A stretch of DNA of 64,000 nucleotides from Chengkuizengella marina (GTDB lineage: Bacteria; Bacillota; Bacilli; Paenibacillales; KCTC-33759): the NCBI RefSeq assembly GCF_009910845.1, contig NZ_SIJB01000022.1:1-64000 (forward strand), in the 5' to 3' direction. The position numbers and the translations under genes were made by a program. The notes under the pieces are model-generated. The model had not been told where the DNA came from. It saw nothing but the letters and a program-made list of their open reading frames with translations, and searched no databases. Numbering within the stretch: the stretch's first letter is position 1; each line of letters begins with the position of its first letter. Below, piece by piece: positions 33,687 to 44,473 of this stretch.

Positions 33687-35177
33687 TTACTTCTGACTTT
33701 TTTTCATTTTACTTCTCAACAGTGGCAATAGAAGTGATAAAACAGATAAAGCAATTAAAACAGCTGAGATTGGACTTTGTACAAAGGTCAAATAATCACC
33801 TTTTGAAATGGTTAGAGCCTGACGAAAAGAAGTTTCCATCATCCCTCCTAAAATAAAAGCTAGGATCAGCGGTGCAGCTGGGAAGGATAACAATCTCATC
33901 ACATACCCTAATATTCCAAAACCCAACAATAAATATAAATCAAATGTATTAAAACTAATGCCATATACTCCAATTAAACAGAATACGATGACAAGAGAAA
34001 TTAACAACTTTTTCGGGATATATAATATTTTTGCGATCAATGGAATTAACGGTAGGTTTAAAATTAACAAAAAGATATTTCCGAAGTACATGCTAGCGAT
34101 GACACCCCAAAATACATTGGGTTCTTCCTGCATTAACAATGGCCCTGGTGTAACCCCAGCAACAAGCAAAGCCCCTAGTAAAACTGCAGTTGTACCTGAA
34201 CCTGGAATACCTAACGTTAACAATGGCACAAACGCACCACTTGTAGCCGCATTATTCGAAGCTTCTGGTGCAGCTAAACCTTTTATATTTCCTTTTCCAA
34301 ATGTCTCTGGATTTTTAGATATTCGCTTTTCAGTAATGTAAGACAAAAATGATGAAATGGTTGCTCCTGCTCCTGGAAGAACTCCAATGATGAATCCTAA
34401 TACTGAGTGTCTTGCTATTGGACCAGAAATTTCTTTTGCCTCTTGTTTTGTAACTCTTAAACTTCCAACTTCCGATTCCTTACTATTATTTTTTTTATTC
34501 CTACTTAACACTAAATTGGTTACTTCCGCTAATGCAAACAACCCTAAAGCAATGACTAAAAAATCGATTCCATCCAATAAATTTACTGAACCAAATGTAA
34601 ATCGTGCAGTACCTGTTAATAAATCTCTACCCACTGATGCAATCATAAGACCTAAAACCGCAGAGATTAATGCTTTTATCGTTGACCCTTCCGACAAACT
34701 TGAAATGGCTGACAACCCTAAAAACATTAATGCAAAATATTCAGTTGATCCAAATTGAGTAGCAAAACTGGCCATCATCGGTGCTACCAACATTAAAGCA
34801 AAAACACTAATCGTACCACCACCAAATGATGAAATTGCGGCAATAGCTAATGCTTTCCCTGCTTTCCCCTGTCTCGCTAAAGGATATCCATCAAATGAAG
34901 TAGCTACTGTTCCTGCAACTCCTGGAGCATTTAATAAAATAGATGAGGTTGAACCTCCAAAAATAGCACCGTAATATACACCAGCCATTAATATTAAAGC
35001 TGAGGCAGGCTCCATCCCATAACTTAAAGGAATCATGATCGCAATTGCAGAAATGGGTCCCAAACCTGGGAGCATTCCAATTACCGTTCCAGACAACACT
35101 CCAATAAAAACAAATAGCATATTTTTAAAACTCAATGCAACTGCAAATCCATTAATTATATTATCAAGAACTTCCAT
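33687..35177 (-). CDS. tctA: Tripartite tricarboxylate transporter, large membrane subunit
   Basis: A 496-residue membrane protein with about 12 helices. Family marks are GMLPGLGPISAIAIMIPLSYGMEP near residue 33 and the inverted-repeat counterpart GVLPGAGATISSFLSY near residue 265, plus GIPGSGTTAVLLGALLVAG. TctA forms the channel for citrate or similar tricarboxylates. Encoded after tctC and tctB. Confidence 0.9.
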   Translation of the reverse strand: MEVLDNIINGFAVALSFKNMLFVFIGVLSGTVIGMLPGLGPISAIAIMIPLSYGMEPASALILMAGVYYGAIFGGSTSSILLNAPGVAGTVATSFDGYPLARQGKAGKALAIAAISSFGGGTISVFALMLVAPMMASFATQFGSTEYFALMFLGLSAISSLSEGSTIKALISAVLGLMIASVGRDLLTGTARFTFGSVNLLDGIDFLVIALGLFALAEVTNLVLSRNKKNNSKESEVGSLRVTKQEAKEISGPIARHSVLGFIIGVLPGAGATISSFLSYITEKRISKNPETFGKGNIKGLAAPEASNNAATSGAFVPLLTLGIPGSGTTAVLLGALLVAGVTPGPLLMQEEPNVFWGVIASMYFGNIFLLILNLPLIPLIAKILYIPKKLLISLVIVFCLIGVYGISFNTFDLYLLLGFGILGYVMRLLSFPAAPLILAFILGGMMETSFRQALTISKGDYLTFVQSPISAVLIALSVLSLLLPLLRSKMKKSQK

Positions 35178-35195
35178 TAGATTTCCCTCCTTATT

Positions 35196-35663
35196 TTAAA
35201 ATGGTAATATTCCTGATGGTAAAGATAGTCCAAGTAATTCATTAAAGGAAACATAAATAACGAGGGTAAATATACCAAAAATAATGAACATTCTTATCCA
35301 ACTTGTGTAACCTAACATTCTTGAAGTAGCAGTCAAAAATAAAATCGTTACAATGATAAAACCAATGAACTCAAGCAATGTAATATATAAAAGTACAAAT
35401 AAAACGATGAGTAATAACAAACCTATTTCCTGTTTTGATATGTTTCTTTTAGCTTTCTCTTGTTCTGTTTCCTCTTTATTTTCTATAAATAAAAAAACAG
35501 ATAATATCAATAACAAATATCCTAAACCCTTTGGCATAATATCAGCATCAATTTTAGCAAAGGGTGAGGGTTCTATTTGATAACTATAAATTAAATAGAT
35601 AATTGAGAATAAAAATATCACGATGGATACTTTACGATTCATGGAGTTTAACATTTTAGTCAC
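35196..35663 (-). CDS. tctB: Tripartite tricarboxylate transporter, small membrane subunit
   Basis: A 155-residue protein with four predicted membrane helices and the KIDADIMPKGLGYLLLILS segment typical for TctB. It associates with TctA. It precedes tctA by 18 bases. Confidence 0.85.
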   Translation of the reverse strand: MTKMLNSMNRKVSIVIFLFSIIYLIYSYQIEPSPFAKIDADIMPKGLGYLLLILSVFLFIENKEETEQEKAKRNISKQEIGLLLLIVLFVLLYITLLEFIGFIIVTILFLTATSRMLGYTSWIRMFIIFGIFTLVIYVSFNELLGLSLPSGILPF

Positions 35664-35737
35664 CTACCACTCAAATTTATAAAATTCCCCTAACGCTGGC
35701 CCTAGGAGATATCGTCAAATCCTCTACTTTATGAATA

Positions 35738-35762
35738 AGAAGGATGGAGCTACCACCCTTCT
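35738..35762 (-). other. Hairpin between tctC and tctB
   Basis: AGAAGGGTGG and CCATCCTTCT pair around TAGCT on the minus strand. No T-run follows directly, so it may act as a processing or partial termination site that raises the level of the binding-protein mRNA. Confidence 0.45.
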
Positions 35763-35810
35763 CAAATGTTTTCATTTCATGATTTCTTTCTACAATATCT
35801 TTTGTTTTTA

Positions 35811-36860
35811 CTATAATCCCAACTCTTCCATAAGAGCTTCATATACAGTGTATTGCTCATCTAAGAACTTACCAAACTCTTCACTGGACATAAAGTTGTC
35901 TTTCCATCCAAAGTTATCTCTTCTTTCTTGCCATAAAGCTGTTTCATACATAGACTCAATTGCACTTTCATAATACTTCACAGCTTCTGGATCCATACCT
36001 TTAGGAGCCATAAATCCACGCCAGTTAATGAATTCATCCTCAATACCTTGCTGTCTTAAAGTCTGAAATTCAGAGATTACGTCCCCTTCTAAAGGCTCTG
36101 GTGAAGTAATCGCCAATACTCTAACATTTCCTGCTTTAGCTTGCTCAGCAGCTTCAGCAAGGCCAGTAGAATATACATCAACATCGCCACCAAGTACTAG
36201 TGTCATACCACCGATATCTCCAGCAGGCAAGTAATCGATGGATGTAATATCTACGCCTGCAGCTTTTGCTGCTTTAATAAATTGAATATGATCCATACTA
36301 CCTGGTGAAGAATCACCAGCTATTGTAATTGAACTTGGATCTGATTTAAGGGCTTCCATCACATCATTTATGTTTTGATATGGCGAATCCACATTCGTAA
36401 CGAAGGCACCAAAATCAGCAATTACTCCAGCGATTGGTTCAAAATCATTGTGTCCTAATTCTGACCCTCCATTTAAAGGTACTAATAGGATAGGTGAAGA
36501 AGTAACAAATAACATATGATTGTCCCCTTGTTTACCATCTACATAAGACCATCCGATCGCCCCACCACTACCTGATTTGTTGACAACAGGCATTCCTTCA
36601 CTAACAAGTTCTTCTTCAGTCAAAACCTGAGCTACTGTTCTGGCAGTTGTATCCCAGCCACCACCAGCTCCACCTGGTGCAACCACTTCAATCGGTTCAC
36701 TTGGCTCCCACCCTTCAGCTTTCGGTTCTTCAGTCGTTGGTTCCTCTGTATTAGGTGTTTCTGCTGGTGTTTCCGGTTCACCTGATTCTCCTCCACAAGC
36801 TGCTGCAAAAATAAGAATAAATGAGAATAATAACATGAACCAAACTTTTCTATTTTTCAT
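35811..36860 (-). CDS. tctC: Tricarboxylate-binding lipoprotein
   Basis: A 349-residue solute-binding protein of the Bug/TctC family. The signal peptide ends with the lipobox FAAACGG, so Cys22 is expected to be lipidated. An acidic Pro/Thr/Glu linker follows (ETPAETPNTEEPTTEEP), then IEVVAPGGAGGGWDTTAR, the typical ligand-binding motif, and KQGDNHMLFVTSSP. It captures citrate or a related carboxylate at the outer face and passes it to TctAB. First gene of the operon; a cre site lies 22 bases before the ATG. Confidence 0.9.
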   Translation of the reverse strand: MKNRKVWFMLLFSFILIFAAACGGESGEPETPAETPNTEEPTTEEPKAEGWEPSEPIEVVAPGGAGGGWDTTARTVAQVLTEEELVSEGMPVVNKSGSGGAIGWSYVDGKQGDNHMLFVTSSPILLVPLNGGSELGHNDFEPIAGVIADFGAFVTNVDSPYQNINDVMEALKSDPSSITIAGDSSPGSMDHIQFIKAAKAAGVDITSIDYLPAGDIGGMTLVLGGDVDVYSTGLAEAAEQAKAGNVRVLAITSPEPLEGDVISEFQTLRQQGIEDEFINWRGFMAPKGMDPEAVKYYESAIESMYETALWQERRDNFGWKDNFMSSEEFGKFLDEQYTVYEALMEELGL

Positions 36861-36881
36861 TAATATTCATCCCCTCTTTAT

Positions 36882-36895
36882 TGTAATCGCTTACA
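36882..36895. promoter_or_regulatory. cre site (CcpA operator) before tctC
   Basis: TGTAATCGCTTACA fits the consensus TGWAANCGNTNWCA at every position and is nearly palindromic. It lies just before the tctC ribosome binding site, thus probably downstream of the promoter, where CcpA would block transcription when glucose is present. Confidence 0.8.
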
Positions 36896-37060
36896 GTTAA
36901 GAGTTTAATTGATACCATTTTAAAAGTGAATATTTTGTGAATATTAAAAGAAAAATCTATTTTGCTTATTTTGTTCATATTGTTCATGAATTACCATTGA
37001 CGAGCCACAAAGGGAAAGACAGAAGGTGTATTATCAGTTAAGGACATTCTGATGAGAAGA

Positions 37061-37082
37061 AAAAAACCTCCAATTAAGGAGG
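37061..37082 (-). terminator. Terminator of the antiporter gene
   Basis: CCTCC-TTAATT-GGAGG on the minus strand followed by TTTTTT, 30 bases past the antiporter stop. Confidence 0.8.
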
Positions 37083-37114
37083 TTATTCGTTCATTAAATT
37101 ATCCAATTTTTGAT

Positions 37115-38944
37115 TTACTCTACTGAAAATTTCAATTCCCGTATACTCTCTACATCACCACTCACTAGCAAGCGATCCCCTAATTCAATCTGTGTATTTC
37201 CGTGTGGAATAATAAATGAATCACCACGATAGATTCGTAAGATCAACATGTTTCCTGGAAGTGGTAAATTGTATAAATATTCATCATGATAGGTTTGATT
37301 ATTCATCGTTACTTCACCAATAGAACCATCATGATGAGTAATTAATTTTACCGCACTTGGGTGTTCAACCAATGCTTTTAATAATGTTCTGGATGCGTAT
37401 AAAGTAGAAAATAAAGATAAATCTTCTTCAGTTTGTACATTTTTAAATAAATCAGGATTTTCAATCCTAACAATAATGTTACTAACACCAAGTGTTTTAG
37501 CGTATCTAGCTAGTTCTAAATTGATATCATCATCCATCGTAGCAAATACGATGATATCCGTTTTAAATGCATCCAGTTGCTCTAATGATTTAGCATCTAA
37601 ATGTGGAATTTCAACAAGGGGAAACCGGCTGTATGCTTCTTCCTTCGACTCATCATTTTTCGATTCTGTACTATATAGATTTACTTCATATCCTTCTTTT
37701 ATCATATCTTGAGATATTGGTAAAGTGATATGATTGGCACCTATAATGGAAATAATTTTTGGCTTTTTAACGATCGGTGGAAAGATTTGATTAAAAAGTA
37801 TAGGTGCAAGTAAACAGCTGATAACAGCTACTAAAATAAGAGCCCCATGCATCGTCTCATCAATCGCTCCAATTTGTAATGCTAAAGCTGCAGCGGCAAT
37901 AACTAGACTTAATGTTGAAGAAAGTAAAATCCCTGATCCTAACACTTCGCGCCATGGAAAGTGTCTTTTTAAAATCAAAACAGGAATCATTTTTGAAAGG
38001 AAAATGGCTGCCAATAACAACGGCATAAGGATTAAAATTTTAGCATCAGTAAATAGATCCCATAAATTTAGATTTACTCCTAACATGACGAAAAAGATAG
38101 GTATCAAAAAGCCATAACCAAATGACTCCAGTTGATGAACAAACTTTTTATCTGGTGCTAATAAAGAAACGATTACTCCAGCCAAAAATGCACCTAGTAT
38201 GTTTTCAATTTCAAATGTTTCAGATAATACAACAAATAATAATATCAAAGCAAATACAGCTCTTGTTCCCATTTGTGCTGTGCTTTTTCTTAACACATCA
38301 AATAACTTGCCCTTAACAAAGTTCTTTAAGAATAAATAAGTAAATACAACTAGTCCGAAAAACACTAACAACAATAACATTTGGGTTACATTTTCTGACT
38401 GATAACTTATGTAAACAGCAAGTAAAATCATCGTAGCAAAATCTGATAATACGGCAACAAGTAAAATAATTTGCCCAAGTGGAGTGTCTGTTATTTTCTT
38501 CTCTTTTAGGACGGGTACTACAACACCTAATGATATCGTTGCAATGATTAACGTCATTAACAATGGATCTTCAATCAAATTCATCCATAATAACGTATAG
38601 GATAAACCAAAGGACACAACGAAAACACCCACTAGAATGATTAAAGATAATAATAGAGGATTTACTTTATTATCTTCCACCGCTTTTTTCTTCTTAAAGG
38701 AAGCAAAATCAATTTCCAATCCACTTAAAAATAATAAGTATATAAAACCAAATAATGATAATAATTCTAGCCATTGGTCCTCACTAATCAAATTTAATCC
38801 ACTCTTACCTATGATTAAACCAGCAATAATTTCTGCAACAACGACAGGTATCATTTTTAAATGAAACCGATGAAGCAGAATAGGTACCAGAAAAGCTATT
38901 GTGACAACGATCATTAAAGAAGTTAATTCAGTAGTATGTTCCAC
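37115..38944 (-). CDS. CPA2-family cation:proton antiporter with RCK domains (KefB-like)
   Basis: A 609-residue protein. Residues ~5-380 contain about 12 membrane helices with the AEIIAGLIIGKSGLN and VLSDFATM (Asp) segments of CPA2 exchangers. A TrkA-N-type domain (IISIIGANHITLPISQDMI, about 400-510) and a TrkA-C domain (to the end) follow. Such proteins exchange K+ or Na+ for protons and are gated by nucleotides. In the TrkA-N domain the usual GxGxxG is changed to IGANHI, so nucleotide binding may differ. Single gene. Confidence 0.85.
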   Translation of the reverse strand: MEHTTELTSLMIVVTIAFLVPILLHRFHLKMIPVVVAEIIAGLIIGKSGLNLISEDQWLELLSLFGFIYLLFLSGLEIDFASFKKKKAVEDNKVNPLLLSLIILVGVFVVSFGLSYTLLWMNLIEDPLLMTLIIATISLGVVVPVLKEKKITDTPLGQIILLVAVLSDFATMILLAVYISYQSENVTQMLLLLVFFGLVVFTYLFLKNFVKGKLFDVLRKSTAQMGTRAVFALILLFVVLSETFEIENILGAFLAGVIVSLLAPDKKFVHQLESFGYGFLIPIFFVMLGVNLNLWDLFTDAKILILMPLLLAAIFLSKMIPVLILKRHFPWREVLGSGILLSSTLSLVIAAAALALQIGAIDETMHGALILVAVISCLLAPILFNQIFPPIVKKPKIISIIGANHITLPISQDMIKEGYEVNLYSTESKNDESKEEAYSRFPLVEIPHLDAKSLEQLDAFKTDIIVFATMDDDINLELARYAKTLGVSNIIVRIENPDLFKNVQTEEDLSLFSTLYASRTLLKALVEHPSAVKLITHHDGSIGEVTMNNQTYHDEYLYNLPLPGNMLILRIYRGDSFIIPHGNTQIELGDRLLVSGDVESIRELKFSVE

Positions 38945-39112
38945 TTTAAATATTTCCCTCCGTAATTTCTATATGTAACTTATTTTAGACTAGAGATTTA
39001 TTTCTAAGATGTTGTCGGCTTTTTTTTTGAAAAAACTAGAGAAAAAACTTAAAAAACACGTTTCTTCTCTAGCTTTGGTTATCTCTATATTATTGTCTTT
39101 CCACTCTTTTTT

Positions 39113-39568
39113 TTATTCTTTTGGGGAAAGAATTTTATTAATACGTTGTTCAACCATTTTCAGTCCCTTTTCACCTGCTTGAAAATGGCGAAGTTGATGA
39201 TTTTCATCAAACAAATAATAAGCTGGAACATGTTCATTTTGGAACCTATCTGTAATGGCATGCTGATTGTCTATCATAACTGGATGTTTTAATCCATATT
39301 TTTGAATGTTTTCTTTGGCAACATCAATATCCGTATCCTTTTCAGATCGAGGCATATGTACCCCTATTACTGTTAAGTTATATTGAGCCTCGTATTTTTC
39401 TCGCCATTCATTTATTTGTGACAAGCTTTCCTTACACAAATGACAGCTAACTGCCCAGAAATGGATTAAAACAGGTTTCCCTGTTAATTCATCTTTAGAT
39501 AATTCTCCATTCACCCATTCAGACACACCTTGAAAAATAGGTAACTCTGTACGCAAACGCATTGGCAT
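39113..39568 (-). CDS. Thioredoxin-like redoxin (ResA/TlpA-type)
   Basis: A 151-residue thioredoxin-fold protein with the redox motif SCHLCKES (CxxC) in HFWAVSCHLCKES and a cis-Pro in NEHVPAYYLF. No signal peptide or membrane anchor is seen, so it probably acts in the cytosol, unlike ResA. It sits downstream of ahpC with its own ribosome binding site (GAGAGGTG). A role in peroxide or thiol stress is suggested by the neighbour. Confidence 0.8.
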   Translation of the reverse strand: MPMRLRTELPIFQGVSEWVNGELSKDELTGKPVLIHFWAVSCHLCKESLSQINEWREKYEAQYNLTVIGVHMPRSEKDTDIDVAKENIQKYGLKHPVMIDNQHAITDRFQNEHVPAYYLFDENHQLRHFQAGEKGLKMVEQRINKILSPKE

Positions 39569-39639
39569 TGTCTTTCACCTCTCATTATTTTATCATAACT
39601 AACCTTATACTATGCTAATTTATACTTAAAAAGAAGAAA

Positions 39640-39670
39640 CCCCTCTTACCTACAAATGCAGATAGAGGGG
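39640..39670 (-). terminator. Terminator of ahpC
   Basis: On the minus strand CCCCTCT and AGAGGGG form the stem, followed by TTTCTTCTTTTT. It lies 15 bases past the ahpC stop. Confidence 0.75.
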
Positions 39671-39684
39671 GTTATTAATAATAC

Positions 39685-40233
39685 TTAGTTAGCTGTTAAT
39701 TGTTTTTCCCCTGGTTTCCAGTTTGCTGGACATAAACCACCAGATTGAAGAGCTTGTAATATACGAACCGTTTCATCAACACTTCTACCTACATCGTTGT
39801 GGTTTACAACTTGATATTTTAACTCTCCATCAGGATCAATGATGAATAATCCACGAAGTGCAATACCTTCTTCTTCAATTAACACACCATAATCACGAGC
39901 TACAGATTTAGTTAAGTCCGCTGCTAGTGGGAAATTTAATTTTCCTAATCCATTTTCATCTACTGGCGTATTGATCCATGCACGGTGAGAGAATTTACTA
40001 TCTGTACTTACACCTAAAATTTGTGTATCAAGATCTTCAAAAATACCACTTGCTTCACTTAAAGCTGTAATTTCTGTTGGACATACAAATGTAAAATCTA
40101 GTGGATAGAAAAATAAAACTAACCATTTTCCTTTATAATCAGAAAGAGATACTGTGCTGAAATCTTCCCCATTACCTAGTGCTGTTTCCATTGTAAAATC
40201 TGGTGCTGGTTTCCCTACTAAACGTTCTGCCAT
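39685..40233 (-). CDS. ahpC: 2-Cys peroxiredoxin (AhpC/Tsa family)
   Basis: A 182-residue peroxiredoxin that reduces H2O2 and organic peroxides. The peroxidatic Cys is in [10 protein letters not shown] (about residue 52), and the resolving Cys near the C-terminus is in [11 protein letters not shown]. The start ATG follows TTTAGGAGGGGC. A PerR-like box and a good promoter lie upstream. No ahpF is adjacent, so reduction probably depends on thioredoxin. Confidence 0.9.
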   Translation of the reverse strand: MAERLVGKPAPDFTMETALGNGEDFSTVSLSDYKGKWLVLFFYPLDFTFVCPTEITALSEASGIFEDLDTQILGVSTDSKFSHRAWINTPVDENGLGKLNFPLAADLTKSVARDYGVLIEEEGIALRGLFIIDPDGELKYQVVNHNDVGRSVDETVRILQALQSGGLCPANWKPGEKQLTAN

Positions 40234-40355
40234 TTTAAAAGCCCCTCCTAAAAAATATAATATTTTAAGTTAAATGAAGCTACCAAAAAAACAATTATAT
40301 GTAATGTTTTAATGGATAAGCATCATTTTTACTGAGTGATGTGTTCACATTAGAA

Positions 40356-40419
40356 ATGTTATCACTCCACAAAACCAAAGTCAATAACTATATTGATTTT
40401 TTTTTAATAATTATTATAA
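40356..40419 (-). promoter_or_regulatory. ahpC promoter with PerR-like box
   Basis: -35 TTGACT (40384-40379), a 17-bp spacer and -10 TAACAT (40361-40356) read towards ahpC. Just upstream, TAATAATTATTATAA (40405-40419) matches the PerR consensus TTATAATNATTATAA at all but one defined position. Peroxide would inactivate PerR and induce the gene. AT-rich sequence makes chance matches possible. Confidence 0.55.
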
Positions 40420-40487
40420 ATAACAAAATTATAAAATGTTTTTCCATTATTTTCATAGGTTTAAGAAGGAGATTATGGCATTTAAAA

Positions 40488-41567
40488 TTATTTTTTCATT
40501 GCAGCTATAATTTGGTCACCCATTTGAGAAGTACTTAACACATTTGTTTGATCAGTAGATATGTCCCCTGTACGATGTCCGTAATCTAATACATTCTTCA
40601 CTGCTTTTTCAATCAAATCTCCAGCTTTTTGATATCCAAATGAGAGTTTAAACATCAATGCAACAGAAAGAATAGTTGCAATAGGATTTGCTTTTCCTTG
40701 TCCTGCAATATCTGGCGCAGAACCATGTACAGGTTCATATAATCCAAAACTTCCTTCACCTAAGGAAGCAGAAGATAACATACCTATAGATCCTGTAAGC
40801 ATTGCAGCTTCATCACTTAAAATATCCCCAAACATATTCTCTGTTACAATAACATCAAAACTGGAAGGTCTGCGTAATAATTGCATGGCACAGTTATCTA
40901 CTAACACATGCTCTAATTCAACATCAGGATACTCTGGTGCAAGACGGTTCACTGTTTCTCTCCATAAACGGGAACTTTCCAACACATTTGCTTTATCAAC
41001 TGAAGCTAGCTTCTTTCTTCTAGTTTTAGCAATCTCAAAAGCTTGTCTTACAATACGTTCAACTTCCATAACATTATAAGCACACGTATCTACTGCTTCT
41101 TCACCAAACTCAGTATTACGTCTAAATTTTTCCCCGAAATAAATTCCTCCTGTTAATTCACGAACTACAATTAAATCCGTACCATCTAATACTTCTGGTT
41201 TTAAAGTAGAAGCTTCCTTTAAACAATCAAATACAACCGCAGGTCTTATATTTGAAAATAAACCTAATTCTTTTCTAATTCCTAACAACCCAGTTTCAGG
41301 TCTTAATTCTTTTGAATTATTGTCCCATTTAGGACCTCCAACAGCACCTAATAAGACTGCATCAGAGTTTTTACACATTTCCAATGTTTCTTGTGGTAGA
41401 GGGGTGCCTTTCTCATCAATAGCAATACCACCAAATAACCCGTGTTCTATTTCAAATTGATAACCAAAAAGTTCTTCTGTTTTTCTAAGGACTTTCTTGG
41501 CTTCAGCCACTACTTCTGGACCAATCCCATCTCCATCAATGACTGCGATTTTTTTTATGTCAGACAT
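40488..41567 (-). CDS. leuB: 3-isopropylmalate dehydrogenase
   Basis: A 359-residue enzyme that oxidises and decarboxylates 3-isopropylmalate with NAD+ in leucine synthesis. Marks are IAVIDGDGIGPEV at the N-terminus, the substrate-binding LRPETGLLGIRKELGLFSNIRP, the metal-binding NMFGDILSDEAAMLTGSIG, and the NAD-specific GLYEPVHGSAPDIAGQGKANP. I start at the ATG at 41567 with AAGGAGAGATAAC; an upstream in-frame start at 41585 is less likely. Last gene of the operon; leuC and leuD do not follow. Confidence 0.95.
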   Translation of the reverse strand: MSDIKKIAVIDGDGIGPEVVAEAKKVLRKTEELFGYQFEIEHGLFGGIAIDEKGTPLPQETLEMCKNSDAVLLGAVGGPKWDNNSKELRPETGLLGIRKELGLFSNIRPAVVFDCLKEASTLKPEVLDGTDLIVVRELTGGIYFGEKFRRNTEFGEEAVDTCAYNVMEVERIVRQAFEIAKTRRKKLASVDKANVLESSRLWRETVNRLAPEYPDVELEHVLVDNCAMQLLRRPSSFDVIVTENMFGDILSDEAAMLTGSIGMLSSASLGEGSFGLYEPVHGSAPDIAGQGKANPIATILSVALMFKLSFGYQKAGDLIEKAVKNVLDYGHRTGDISTDQTNVLSTSQMGDQIIAAMKK

Positions 41568-41583
41568 GTTATCTCTCCTTATC

Positions 41584-41618
41584 AAAAAAATATCCTGCCT
41601 AACATAGGATGTGGCAGG
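41584..41618 (-). terminator. Terminator-like hairpin between leuA and leuB
   Basis: CCTGCC and GGCAGG pair over a 13-base loop on the minus strand, followed by ATATTTTTTT, just before the leuB ribosome binding site. A second stem (CCACAAAAGT/ACTTTTGTGG) lies at 41656-41705. Read-through or processing here could set the leuB level. Confidence 0.55.
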
Positions 41619-41712
41619 TTATTTATTTTTTTATAAACTATTTTCTAGTTAAGAGCCACAAAAGTATTCGAATACTCCTTCTTGGAATTCTCTTCACTTT
41701 TGTGGGTATTAT

Positions 41713-43266
41713 TTAAATTAAAGTAATATTTCCTCTCTTATTGACATGATCAGAATTTTTTTTGTCAATAATTCGGTTCACTGCATCAATGTAAGCACGT
41801 GCACTTGCATCAAGTATATCTGTGCTAACACCACGTCCCGTGACTGCAATATCACCTTGTTTCAATACAACATGCACTTCACCTAATGCATCTTTACCAT
41901 GCGTTACCGATTTGATGGCGTAATCCTCTAAAGTAACATCTTCTTGGGTTGCTTTATCAATTGCATTATATATGGCATCTACAGAACCGTTTCCTTCTTG
42001 CGTTTCTTCAGCGATCGCATCTTCTTTAGTCTTAATTCGAATCGTAGCTTTTGGAATAGATTGATTTCCATAAGATAAATCAATTCGTTCAAGCGTAAAA
42101 AACTCTGGTGTGCTAACAAGCTTTTCTACTAACATCGCTCGAATATCTTCATCACTTACGTTTTTCTTCTTATCCGCTAGGTTTTTAAACTTTTTAAAAG
42201 CTTCTTTAATCTGCTCTTCATTTAGATCGTCATACCCCATATCCACTAGCTTTTCACTAAACGCATGTCGACCTGAAAGCTTACCTAATACTAATTTACT
42301 TTCTTTTAAACCAATTGTTTCAGGAGACATAATTTCGTAGGTTGTTTTTTCTTTTAACATACCATCTTGATGAATGCCAGATTCATGGGCAAAAGCATTG
42401 GAACCTACGATCGCTTTGTTACCTGGTACAGCCATTCCTGTCAATTTGCTCACTAAACGACTTGTACGATAAATTTCATTTAACTTTAAAGAGGTAGTTG
42501 CTTCATAAAATTCTTTCCTAGTTTCTAATGCCATTGCCACTTCTTCAATAGAAGTATTTCCTGCACGCTCTCCTATACCGTTAATAGTTCCTTCAATTTG
42601 ATCTGCTCCATTACGTATGGCTGCTAATGCATTTGCTGTAGCCATCCCCAAATCATCATGGCAGTGTGCACTTAATTGAATATTTTCAATTCCAAGAACG
42701 TTTTCTCTCAAAGTTTTGAATATATTCCCAAATTCATCAGGTGTCATAAAACCTACGGTATCTGGAATATTCACAACAGTAGCACCAGCACGAACTGCCA
42801 TTTCTGTCACTTCACATAAAAAATCCAATTCAGTTCGAGCTGCATCTTCAGGTGAAAATTCAATTTTACTAAAATATTTTTTTGCATATCGAATAGCTGC
42901 TTCTGCTGATTCAAGTACTTGTTGTTTTTCCATACGTAACTTATATTTGCGATGTATAGGAGAGGTTGCAAGAAATAAATGCAAACAAGGATCCTCAGCT
43001 TTTTTTAATGCTTCCCTCGCTGCTTCAATATCTTGCTCGCGGGAGCGAGAAAGTCCAATGATAGATGAATTTTTTACTGCCTCAGCTACTTCACTAACAC
43101 TTTTCAAATCACCAGGTGATGCTGCAGGGAAACCTGCCTCAATACGATCAACTCCAAGCCGTTCTAATTGTAAGGCAATCTCCACCTTCTCTTGGGTATT
43201 TAAGTTCACTCCTGGAGATTGTTCACCATCTCTCAATGTTGTATCAAACACATATATCTTTCTCAT
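41713..43266 (-). CDS. leuA: 2-isopropylmalate synthase
   Basis: A 517-residue enzyme that condenses 2-ketoisovalerate with acetyl-CoA. The catalytic TIM barrel starts with VFDTTLRDGEQSPGVN (metal Asp), contains HCHDDLGMATANALAA (metal His residues) and NGIGERAGN. The C-terminal ~120 residues form the leucine-binding allosteric domain (GQGDIAVTGRGVSTDILDAS-type). Length fits the family. The start follows AGGAGGTGGATTTGGG. Confidence 0.95.
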   Translation of the reverse strand: MRKIYVFDTTLRDGEQSPGVNLNTQEKVEIALQLERLGVDRIEAGFPAASPGDLKSVSEVAEAVKNSSIIGLSRSREQDIEAAREALKKAEDPCLHLFLATSPIHRKYKLRMEKQQVLESAEAAIRYAKKYFSKIEFSPEDAARTELDFLCEVTEMAVRAGATVVNIPDTVGFMTPDEFGNIFKTLRENVLGIENIQLSAHCHDDLGMATANALAAIRNGADQIEGTINGIGERAGNTSIEEVAMALETRKEFYEATTSLKLNEIYRTSRLVSKLTGMAVPGNKAIVGSNAFAHESGIHQDGMLKEKTTYEIMSPETIGLKESKLVLGKLSGRHAFSEKLVDMGYDDLNEEQIKEAFKKFKNLADKKKNVSDEDIRAMLVEKLVSTPEFFTLERIDLSYGNQSIPKATIRIKTKEDAIAEETQEGNGSVDAIYNAIDKATQEDVTLEDYAIKSVTHGKDALGEVHVVLKQGDIAVTGRGVSTDILDASARAYIDAVNRIIDKKNSDHVNKRGNITLI

Positions 43267-43294
43267 CCCAAATCCACCTCCTAATATGGTTTTT

Positions 43295-43354
43295 CAGTAC
43301 AAGGATGTACTGATGCCGACGTTAACCACATGGACGTGGTTGATATTAGTCGGC
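43295..43354 (-). other. Double hairpin between ilvC and leuA
   Basis: CAGTACA/TGTACTG (43295-43312) and a larger stem GCCGAC/GTCGGC with inner ACCAC/GTGGT (43315-43354). No T-run follows, so an RNA processing or stabilising element is likelier than a terminator. Confidence 0.5.
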
Positions 43355-43364
43355 GTTCAATGAT

Positions 43365-44445
<1,081 letters not shown>

Positions 44446-44473
44446 AAGAGTCTCCCATGTTTTATAAATAAAT

